Positions 21,666 through 32,800 of a DNA stretch of 64,000 bases are shown in pieces. Position 1 is the first letter of the stretch. Each line of letters opens with the position of its first letter. The notes beneath the pieces were generated by a model that saw only the letters and a program-made list of their open reading frames with translations, did no database searches and had not been told where the DNA came from. This DNA comes from Mermis nigrescens (lineage: Eukaryota > Nematoda > Enoplea > Mermithida > Mermithidae), in assembly GCA_036768485.1 (NCBI GenBank), contig JAVLUZ010000165.1, positions 1,479,575 to 1,543,574 on the forward strand. The letters run 5' to 3'. The position numbers and the translations under genes were made by a program.

Positions 21666-22620
21666 TATATTTTATCAAGTAAAACCGAAAAAAACATGCG
21701 GAAAAATATGAAAATTTTTCGAAGTTTTTAAAAATTTCAAACAGCTTACCGCGCCTTTTTTCATTTTTTCTTCTTCATTGCAATGCTTCCTTCCGTAATT
21801 TCAGCCCATAATATTTATTTCCGACAAATGAGTAAGTCCTTGGATCGAGCCCAGTTTCCAATCAAACTTGTTTTCCGCGCCTTATCTTAACAATTTGAGC
21901 CCGTTTTGCACAAATTATCCGGACTTTCCTAAATCCATTTTTACACATTTCTGACTAAACCCATATTCTGCATTTACTGCGAACTGTTACTTTAGTCAAA
22001 AAACTTACTACTCATACCAAAATTATTATTCCTTGAGCAAAAAATGGGTATAATTTAGCTAGGGAGCTTAAGAGGAAAGCACCATTTTTATTGAAATCAA
22101 AAATTTCATTTTCAATCATAATCACTAGCTGAATTCCAATCTTACGGTGCTGCGATGCGTACATTATTTCGCTAAACATCTACTACATTCTATACAGTCG
22201 TTTATCTACTCGTATATTTATTTTTAATAGTACTGCGGCGAAATTCGAAAAGTGAGACGCCCTAAGTAGAACAAAGAGGCAGAAAATGCCGTTCCTTTTT
22301 AGTTTCTTATTTGCATTTTTGCAGCTAATTTTTCAATCAATTTGACTTTGAGATTTCTGGTTAATTTTACGGAGTAGAGGGAAAATTTCGAATGGTACAT
22401 AATGTAAATACTATTAGTATGCACGCAATAAATAAAACACTTGTGACAGCACTCTCATTTATAAAGATAAGTGAAAATATTTGTTGTGTTGGAAGCAATC
22501 TAGCTGCGGTTCTTTGAATACTATACATATGCTAACATCCGTATTTAAGGTGCCCAAAATATTTATCCACTTGTTTTGTGTGCCAAGAAATTAGATCATA
22601 TAATTATCAACATTGTAATA

Positions 22621-22742
22621 TTCAAATAAGCTACAGTGACCAAACTTTACACAAAAATTATCAAACACGTTCTGACTCGTATCAATAAAAATAGTGTTGG
22701 TCAGAAGCATTTGAATTGCGTTGGTCACTGTAGCTATTTGAA
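22621..22742. mobile_element. Small hairpin MITE
   Basis: Inverted ends CAAATAAGCTACAGTGACCA and TGGTCACTGTAGCTATTTG enclose about 80 bp without an ORF. Confidence 0.75.
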
Positions 22743-23100
22743 TCGGCTAAAAACGGTGGCGGTAAATTGTACTAGATCCGAAATTGTTATCTTATAATAC
22801 TTTGTATGCTTACATATAGGTATCCAGAATACGATATTACACCATATATTAAGGTAGAACTAGAATCTTGATATGACAGCGTATTTCAGCTGTACAAACA
22901 CTGACTTTTCATCGATATAAATGACGCATAATCTACTGAGCATTCAGTGCGTTGAAAAAATGTGACCGGAGTACAATAATTGTTGATGTTTAGAAAGAAA
23001 ACGAATTTGTGCACATTTTGTTTAAAACTGCTTTTTGTTGAAAGAATTATTGGGCATCCGGTTTCAGAATATTACGTAGCTACACTCTATTGCCAATAAG

Positions 23101-23451
23101 GATCGAGTGGGTTTGAAAATTCTTTCGTCCAATCAAAAACTGGTTTTAAAGAGGCATTGGCCCGACTATCCAAGGATCTACAGCAGGATCAACCCGCCAA
23201 CATTAGTTACTAAGCGCGTAAAAGATGTTGAGCCTCAAATAATACAAATTACCGCGAAATTTAGCTCCAAAACCCCTCATGTGACTAAATGTAGGCGTTT
23301 AGAACTCCAACTCGACCTCAAAGAAAATCGAAGCCCGTTGCCCCCAACAAGACCCCACTTTTTTGGGAAAACTCACAATCGACGACTTTCATCGCAGTCA
23401 TATTTCACATACAATTCACAGAAAGCTAGTTCTTTAATGTATACGCAATAA
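23101..23451 (+). pseudogene. Coding-like fragment, two overlapping frames (unrecognised)
   Basis: One frame is open from 23077 to a TAA at 23451 and encodes KRVKDVEPQIIQITAKF and LELQLDLKENRSPLPPTRP. The neighbouring frame from 23101 encodes GFKEALARLSKDLQQDQPA and stops at about 23212. Both look like protein, so a single exon with one indel near 23200 is plausible. The start (AATAAG|GATCGAGTG) resembles the start of gene C exon 2 over about 9 nt only. No family is recognised, and chance cannot be excluded. Confidence 0.3.
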
Positions 23452-23824
23452 GGCAATCCATCCTGATTTGTTGTAGGTGCATATTGAGACATGCATGTAT
23501 TTTGTTGAATGCAAAAAATAAGAATGATTCGACCTTTCTCTGATTGTCACCGAAATTTTTACGCTTAAATCATCAGAACCAGATCGCCTCGCATTTGGAA
23601 TTGCGTCACACTTCTGACCAAATCATCGAACACATATACAATTTCAGAATCTGCAGGTGTGCAATAAATTTCGCTAACAACTAACGTTTCTCTTCTGATT
23701 CACTTATGTTTGGATATTTATTGTCGGTATATTAAACAGTAATTTCGTTTGTTGTAGAAAAGGTTTGATTCGCAACCGCCTGTGCTTAGTCTTACCATAT
23801 TAGTTTGTTCCATTCAATAAGAAA

Positions 23825-23876
23825 ATGACGTCGAAAACAATTTGCCTGTCCACCATCGTGTTAATCGGGCTATTCG
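23825..23876 (+). CDS. Gene B exon 1, signal peptide
   Basis: MTSKTICLSTIVLIGLF followed by G|GTAAGC in phase 1. Length, phase and content match gene C exon 1 (41512-41560). Confidence 0.65.
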
Positions 23877-26800
23877 GTAAGCAGAGCGAATATGAGAATG
23901 ATAAAAACGTAAATGTTTTCGATTTGTGGGGAAAAAATGCGGCTTTTTCAAGACAAAATTTTCCATCAAAATACGAATTTTACAAAAACGTTGCATTGCT
24001 TGATGAATTCTCATGTTAGCGGTGAGATATCTATTGTTTTTGTGGTGCCTTAAAGCCCTAGTAGCTTAAAATGGTGTAAAGTACTGAATCGTTTGATATA
24101 ATATTGAAAAAGAGTCTTCCTACTCATGCGCTTGATGCTTAATCCCTAGAATTATACTTTTATGAGTATTTTTTCTAAATCAAAAATATTCAGGACAAGT
24201 TGTTCTTGCATAAAAAACACTGAAAAACAATGTTTTCTGCTGATTCTCTATACTGTCGTTGGTTCTTGACATTTTTCGGAGCTCTTAAAATCTTATTAAT
24301 TTTAAGATTAAGTAAGTATTTGTCCTCATATTTCGTATAACGCACTCAACTCCGTGTTATACCTTGAATTGGTTAAAGGATACTGACTGGCCTCTCGTAT
24401 TCGTAAAACTTCAGCTAAGAACAGTCGACGTTTTTCATTGTAGCACTTATATCGAAGAAACTTAAAAATTTGTGTTCGAATCTGATAAAAACCATACAAT
24501 CGCGATTTTTCATATTTTACAATTTTATATAACATTCCATCTGACTCATTTTCGCTTAAAGTCTTCTTACTGTATTAGGTTTTAAATGTTTAAATATTTT
24601 CTGTAATTATGCTCTCGTATCTTCTGGTTGCTTTGAGCTACAATGCGAAAATTGGTGGAACAGACTATAGTTCCTTCACATCGACGTAACACAAGATTTT
24701 TCGATTAATTGAGAAATCTCTTCATAATACATTTTGGTTTTTGTCACAATCACGGTTTCCTTATATTTAACAAAGATAATTCCCGATGTACAAAGACTTT
24801 TCGAGGCCGTCTCTGTACATGTTTAAAGATTTTTGGGAAGACAAACTTTAATTGGATCTGAAATTTCCAAAACGTTTTGGGCACTACACGCTAAGATGAG
24901 CAATTTTCTTCCTATATATCTTTATAAAGGCAACATTTACGTTTAAAATGGTAAATTACCGAATTTTTCGGAGCTTCGTGCCGTTTTGGAAAATTTTAGT
25001 ATTTTTGTCGTCAGAACCCCACAAATAGGCTATATCACAATACCAAAGGTCGAAAGACCCTGTTTTACTACGGTGAAAGCGCTATTGTAACATATTATAG
25101 TATCCTAAAATTTACGTGTATCAAAATAGAATCTTATGTCGAATTCCCACTCCCCTCCCAGTGAATGCCACATGAGCTATCGTAACAAAACTTTATGATC
25201 CTTTACTCTTGTCATATCTACGTGATATCTCACGCAAAAGTCGTGACTATGAGCAATGTAAATGTGAAGTTTTATTACTGTAGCTCATGGTAAAAATTCT
25301 GAGGGGTAGTCTACATAAGATCCATAAAATGTAAAAAAACTTTTTGGGGGACCATCTTTGTATATGTACAAAAGGACCTTGTACAAAGAACGCTGATCTT
25401 AATCTGTAGGTCAATTAAGCTATTTGCATGGTTTAGCATTTGGCGGTACTTCTGTTGATGACGAAACAACGCCATATTCTGAGACTCAGTCGACACCAGG
25501 CAATCCTAATCAGCAACCGCCCGTTTCCTCGTTTCCGAATTTGCCAGAAGAAGCGTCGGTTGGCCCTGGGAACTCACACAAACATCCTTCCTCGTCAGAA
25601 GCAGGAACTTGGCCTGAGTTCATCTCCAGAAGCCAGCGGTCAGGGCGTTTTGAATGAACGTACGACTCCTGCTGATCGGCCATATCAATGATCTTAAAAG
25701 CACTACAAGCATTGGGGAGCGTTTGCCAGAAAATGAAAGTTTGAGTGAGTTTTTTATTCAAAAACTCGTTAATTTAGGCTATTTTGGGCTTTATAAGACC
25801 TAGACTAGAGTAATTCTTTGTGCTTTAATTGAACACTCCGCCGAAATGCAGAGTTTCCACACGATATTGGGGTGTCTTCGGGAAATTTCAAACGACTCCA
25901 ATGCAAGATGCCAAAATAAAAGCAGAATTTAACAATAATATTTGGTTCGTCATCATAAAACATAAGAGCTTTGGTAACTTGGTCCCACAAAACTATTACG
26001 CAATGGACCTCTGGAGTCTCCACACTTAAGTATAGGACGTGCTTAAGCATGTAGACTCATCATTGTAACGCTAAGACGCTAAGCGCCGAACCTAGGCGGT
26101 AAAACCCTGAAGGATACTACACGCTGAAGCAAACTTGGGCGGTATAATGATAAGACGAAGCCATAGCCGTATTCTATATATTAGCATCAAGAATTGCGCT
26201 ACTTAATATAGAGATAAAGCATCAAAGCTACGGGTTTGAGCGCAAAAAAGAATAGAAGTAAAATAGCTGAGACACACCTGACACACCAATACTTAATGAC
26301 TATGTTGCTTCCAAAGAACTTATCTGCAACTTTTGGTCAAGATGATGCCTTCCAAAAACACCTATCTGCTTTAGCATGGAAAACGCAACTTGTCTGCGAT
26401 TATGCGGTTGAGTTTGACTGTTGAAACAACCTACCTGCATTTAATATTTACTGTGCTAAAATGCAGATAGGTCGTTTCGTATTAGAGTCATTTGGCTTTC
26501 CGCGTGTAGTTAGGTGAATTTTTCTGTTAAAACTCAGGTTTTTAGTAAAACGTGTCAATCAAAAAGGATATTTCTAAGTTTTCACGCTTATTGCTCAATC
26601 AAATTTGAAAATAGATGCGTTATTAGAAAGAACGTAAAAATTTGGTTCAGATAGATATACGTTTTTATCAAAACCTCCAAAACATATAATTAGATGTAGA
26701 AATAATTGCAAAATACGTTTGTCGCATTTTCTCAAAAACTCTGAAAGTGTAGTCAGATTATATAATATTCTAAGCATTTTTATCCGATCTGGATAGTTTA

Positions 26801-29800
26801 GCACATAGGTGAGCAGCACGAAAATTCTAGGAGGGGTGTGTGTATGTGCAAGATTTTTTAAGGTTAAAAAATGTCATCAGAAATGCTAGTATGGCGAAAA
26901 TATTTCAGCGTTTCTCATCGAGCACTATCTATCGGCATCAAAAAATCGCTGAAAAAAACAAAAAATTCCAAAAATTGAATTCGGGGGGACTTGTTCATTA
27001 GGGGGAATATTCGGCCTTCTAAAGCGGGGTTATAGGTGGGCGGCACCGAAGTTCTGGGAAGGTGCAAGATTTTTTTAACGGTAAAAAAATGGCCTTAAAG
27101 ATGTTAGTATGGCAAAAAACACCATTTTTCAACGTTTCTCATCGAGCACTATCCATTGGCATCAAAAAATTGCGAAAAATTTCAAACTTTCGATTATGGG
27201 GGATTTTGGTTTCTAGGGGTTGGTATTATAGTTTATGCGGTGTACATACCCCCTAAACCCTCCTATGCTCAGGTATGGTGGGGGTGCATACCACGCGAAG
27301 ACCCTCCCCTCCACGCGCACGTCTACGTGTGGTCTAGCACTGTTCTGCTAAACTCTCTCAATAGATGTGACAGCTTCAAGGTCTTCTCGTTTCATCTGCT
27401 CATCCTTAAATAGATCGACATTTTTGCTAATCAGTCTTTTAAACATATATTTTCGACTGGCCCATGCTGCCTCATCAGCATCTTTTTGTCAAAACTTCAA
27501 TTTATGCCGGTAATAGCCCTTAGCACATGTTCTAGTTTTGACTATCAAATCGCTTTCATTTAGAGCATCTAAACGTGATTCATAAAAATCATAGAAGGTA
27601 TGGATTTTACTAATAAAACTGCTGTAAAATGGTTCTGTTTGAAGGTCTCATATACCATTCGGAAAATACTCAAAATCTGAAAGCGCAACTTTTACCAAAA
27701 AGCGCCAAAATGGGTTTGTCCAACTAGTTTCAAATGCAAACTCATTTGAGCTGTTTTCAGACACTTCTGAAGAATTTTCATCGTTACTGCCGTCGTCACT
27801 ATCATCAAGTGTCATTTGTTCAGACTCTGAAGCACCATCCTTAATTTCTGATATTATTAAGTAAATGCTTATCACAGATTTCACAGATGTTATTCTTTTT
27901 GTCAGCTGTACTAGATGTGTCAGTTTTTTAATATACTTTGTGACATATATTTTACATTCATTTTACATTTTTAACATAAAAGCTCACATTTTTCACAATA
28001 ATGGTTCACTTCATTCGGTTCAGCATAACATGCATTCTCTTCATTCGAAAAATGAGCCTGGTTCAGAAGTAAAAATTTATCGATATTGCTGACAGTCCAG
28101 AATTGCACCGATTTTCCTTAATTTTTAGTTGACAATATCTTCAGCAATCTCGATTTTTGTTGGCAATATCACCAATAATAATAAAGCCTGGCCCTCTAGA
28201 GAGCAAAAAAGGTTCTAGAAGAAGAAAAGTAGAGTTGAGGATAAAACTGTTAGGCCTTTTTGCCATCTCCAAATCATACCACCTGCGCAACTCAAAGTTG
28301 AGAGCAAAAGTCTTCCATTTGTTACGAAGCACATAATTGACATTGATACAGTTTGCACAATATAATGTACTCAGAGTATATACATCCTGTAAAGGTATTA
28401 AAGGACTCCGTGACTTACCTAATTATCAAAAGTGGCTCCTAAACGTTTACAAAACAACATTAGTTATATTGACATATTTGCCAAGGCTAAACCCTGCCAA
28501 CGTAAATCTATATTATAAACTGCCTGTAATGATTTGATTTTATGTATATGTGAATGTATTCTTAACATATTAAATGGCAGCGTTCCAATAAAATCAAGTA
28601 AGCTCTAAAAATTACGAAGTTATAAGTCGCTGCTTTGTAAGCTATAGCTGCTGCTGACAGCTTGGTAGAGCATAGAAAAAACATGCTCAAGCAGAAAGGT
28701 GGTTTTCTGCTAATTCTGCTAGCATCTTTGGGGATTGCTGGTCAGCTATTATCTGATACAATAAAAAACGGTTATTTTATAAAACACGCATAGGATATGC
28801 CTAATTGAGATTTTCAGTGGAATTTGGTGATGTGATGGTTTTTGTGCAGAATGTATCTCTAGGGTTTTGTGCACCTCACATTTTTCAGAAAAGTCTCTTA
28901 TTCCAAATTGTGCACATCACATTTTCGCACAAAAATCTGACTTTTCGTACAAAGTGCACAAAATCTGCACATTCTGCACAAAAACCATCACATCGCCACA
29001 TTCCACTGGAAATCTCAATTAGGCATATCCTATGCGTGTTTTATAAAAATCACCTTTTTGTTATTGCATCAGATTACAACTGAACAGCAATCCCCCAATA
29101 AAAGCGCTTGCAGAATTAGCAGAAAACCACCTTTCTGCATGAGCATGTTTTTCTATGCGCTATCAAGCTGTCAGCAGCACCTAGCTCACAAAGTAGCGAC
29201 TTATAACTTCTTAATTTTTTGAGTTCACATGGTTCTCTTGGAGCGTTGCCATTCAATATATTTAAGAATACATTCGCTTATATATACTTAAAATCAAATC
29301 ATTATCAGCAGTATTATAATATAGCTTTATATTGGCAGGGATTAGCTTTGGCCAATAGCTCAATATAACTAATGTTGTTTTGTAAACGTCTAGGAGCCAG
29401 TTTTGATAATTTGATATAAGTCACGGGGTTCTTCAATACCTTTACAGTACGCACACGTGGGTGTGAGTAGGGAGTGTGTGAATTTGGGAGTATGCACCCC
29501 CAGAAGGCCGAATATCCCTCCCCAGAATTCAATTTTTGAAATTTTTCTTGTTTTCTTTTGCAGTTTTTTGATGCCAACGGATAGTGCTCAATGAGGAACA
29601 TTTAAAAATTGTGTTTTTCACCAGACCACTATTTTTAAGACCATTTTTTGACCTTTGAAAAGTATTGTGCAAACTGTATCATATGAATAATCTCAATTGT
29701 GTGCTTCATAACGAATGGAAGATTTTTACTCTCGACTCTGTGTTGCGCAGGCGGTAAGATATGAGATGGCAAGAAGGCCTAACACTTTGACTCCCGACTC

Positions 29801-32800
29801 TACTTTCCTTCTTCTAGAATCTTTTTTGCTCGCTAGAGGCCAGGCTCTATTATTATCGGTGATATTGCCAACAGTAATCGAGATTGCTGAATATATTGTC
29901 AACTAAAAATAAGAAAAATCGGTGCAATTCTTGGACTATCAGCAATATCGATAATTTTTACTTCAAAACCAGGCTCATTTTGTGAATGAAGAAAATACAT
30001 GTTATGCTCAACTGAATGAAGTAAAATATCTCAGCTGTTTTAGCTATCTTTTTTGCACTCGAAGCTTTGATGCTTGTTCTTTTTATTAAGTAGCGCAATT
30101 CTTGATGTTAAAATAAAGCGAGGCTATGGCTATGGCTTCATCGTATCATTATACCGCCTAAGATCACTTCAGCATTGAGCATGCTCTAGGGTTTTACCGC
30201 CTAGGTTAGGTGCTTCGCGCCTCAGCATTACAATGATGAGATATATGCTTAAGCACGTCCTATGCTTAAGCGGGAAGGCTCCAGAGGGCCATTGCGTAGT
30301 ACTCACGAATGTTTATTTTTATTATATTAGATTCTTTAGTGTTGAGTAAAGGCAATTTTAGAAATCATAAAAAATGATAGATAGCTCTAGTCGTACGCTA
30401 AAAGGAGATTAATCTACTCAATAAAAATATTCTTCAAAATGTACAAAATAAGCTAAGGCAGGTTTATCCACCTGCAGATTTTGAATACCATATATATTCA
30501 TCAATAAATCTTACTAATTAGTACAGAAGCCAATTTAGGCTTCATTTAATTTTGTGTTTTAGGTACCGATATGAATAAAGGAGGCGATCAGATTTTCACT
30601 CCAAGTAAATCATCCAAAAACAGCAATAACCGTAGCGGTTTTGAAAGCACACAAGCACTCGAAAATTTCAGAAACTCGGAGTTAGGATTTTAAACTGAAT
30701 TTTGAAGTGTTATAAAAAACTTTAAATGATTTTAATTAGATGCTGGTAATACTGAAAAGTTATGCTAAATGATGACCCAAAATTGTTCTATTGCATTTTT
30801 AATTCGCTGTCTGATTGATATTTTTGCTAAGTCATTAAATAACATCCTTTTAATACACGGTCTTTTCAATAAAACATATGTTTTTGTAAAAATATTAATA
30901 ATAATATTAATATTAATAATGATTAATAATATTAATATTAATAATATTAATAATAAAACTTATTATTGCTATTGAAGTGCTTTTTTAGGCATTAATGGAC
31001 TTAGAGCTTGATAGAAACGACAAAATAGCATGCAATTACCTTACGTGATACTTTTTGGTGAATTTCAAAAAGCGTTTGCTAAAAATTTGTGATTTTTGTT
31101 CGTATTTCACCAAAAATAGTGCTTTTTTTCTCAGAAAATATTCCCTTTTGTGCATAGCCTCCACGTGCATGTCTATTATTAAACGCAGATGTGCAGCATG
31201 GCTGAACTGATGGTCAGCCTGCCTGGACGGTCAATTAGTAAGGGTTTTGGCCAAAAGACCTCAAAATTGATATAAGTGCTGAAATAACGTAAAAACTAAA
31301 TTATTCTATAGTTTCTGGTCAATTTCAAGCGCTTTTGGAGAAAAGTTCAAACTTTAATTCACTTTTGGCCTACATTTTCGCCTCATTTCTACCACCAAAT
31401 TTTCCATTTTTGCATTCTCCGACCAACACCTTTCAATCCTCCACGTGAAATTCTAATATCAACGTATGTTGTGCGTTTCAGCTTCCGGTGCAAGTGCTGA
31501 GATGACCCATGCTGTGGAATTTGCCAATACGCCCGAATCACGAATGGTATCCATAAACAGCAACGCAAACATTCAAATTTCGAGTCAAATGTTCCTTTCA
31601 ACACCAGTCAATCAGCTGCCTCAGAATACGTCCAACGATACGGTAGTTTTTACCGAACCACCAATGCAAACGCTCGTCCCACATAGCATTGTCACGGATT
31701 TGCAATTTTCTCCGGAGGCCGGAAATTTCACTCCCTTTTATCCAATCAAACCCCGAATGCGTCTCATAATGGCCGTGAGACCGATGAAACCACAGGAGCA
31801 GGGGTCAATACATTCCAGCCCGAGGTCATCGGGGTGAATAATTCAATTCAGGAAATTGGCAATTCCACTCCCTCCTTATTCAATCAAACCCTGATTTCGT
31901 CCGAAACTGACCATGAAGCTGGCGGAATCGCCACCACAGAGGTCAACACAGCCGTACCCGAGTCCATCGGGGTCAATAAAACCGTTCAGGGCATCGACAG
32001 TACTGAAATAACTCCCAAAAACGAAGAGGGGAAGCACGCAAACGACGAAAACCAACGAAACGGAAGGCACGAATGAAACCGCGGGTTCTAACGGAAATGG
32101 CCCAAAGCAAGGTCGCGCCAAGTACACCTGCGTGTGCAAAGGACCGCAAAATTGCCAAGATGGCAAATGTCGAGACGATTTTTGTTCGCGAATCGAAATC
32201 GACGTGCCAAGTATGCATATAATATTTAAAAATGTTTTAGTTTTCCTCTAAAATTCCTAATTGAGGATTACTAAGAATACAAAGGCAGCAACTGAATTCT
32301 GGGAATATGGATAGGGCTAAAGTGGTATCTAAAGTGGTAAAAATCGTAAAAAAATGTGCGAAAAATTGAATTTCAGGGGTCTTCTGTAATTTACAGGGGG
32401 TTCTGGATTATCGGGGAGGGGGTCTAAACTACACGTGAGTGTGAAGGGTTAGGACAGGGGAGGTAGGTTTAGACCCTCGAGAATCTGGTAGACTCTGAAA
32501 AATCAATAGACACCCAAAATTGAATTTGGCATGTTTTTTGGGATTTTAGCCAGTTTTACACCACCCAGATTCCCCCTGAATTTTGTTCCTGTTCATCCGT
32601 AGTCTATTTTCCCTCATACTTACGTGTGGTATTAACATTGCCAGAAAAGATGTGCATGTATAATAAGTCGCTTGTATTTTTTTCTTGCTTTGCCTTGAAA
32701 AGTTAAAATTCCGGGACAGAACAATAAAATGTTTAGCAAGCGGGGCTGAAATTCCGTAAAGTCACGTTTTCTTCTTTGTTAGAAACAAAATAGGGCAATC

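Larger units (their letters stand above)
17801..23100. other. Intergenic region between serpin and gene B
   Basis: Two tandem hairpin MITEs (18563-18902), a 20-bp tandem repeat (21604-21665) and a small hairpin MITE (22621-22742) are listed separately. I see no coding exon. Short in-frame ORFs near 19000 and 19400 lack motifs. Confidence 0.5.
25991..30305. mobile_element. 4.3-kb foldback element with kilobase inverted arms
   Basis: Left arm 25991-26275 plus 28005-28890 pairs with right arm about 28965-30305. Outer ends read TTACGCAATGGACCTCTGGAG and, reversed, CTACGCAATGGCCCTCTGGAG. The left arm carries an extra 1.7 kb (about 26280-28000) with two R2 copies and a minus-strand coding remnant. 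The right arm carries one R2 insertion (29448-29662). ORFs in the two arms (28141-28332 minus, 29715-29906 plus) are diverged mirror copies and may not be coding. It lies in a gene B intron. Confidence 0.75.

Noticed and set aside
28141..29906. Mirror ORFs (28141-28332 minus, 29715-29906 plus) as a duplicated gene
   Set aside because: They are the two arms of the foldback; they diverge with frame changes and carry no domain.
31876..32218. Minus-strand ORFs of 81-96 codons
   Set aside because: Antisense of the gene B linker exon, whose plus strand has clear domain sequence.
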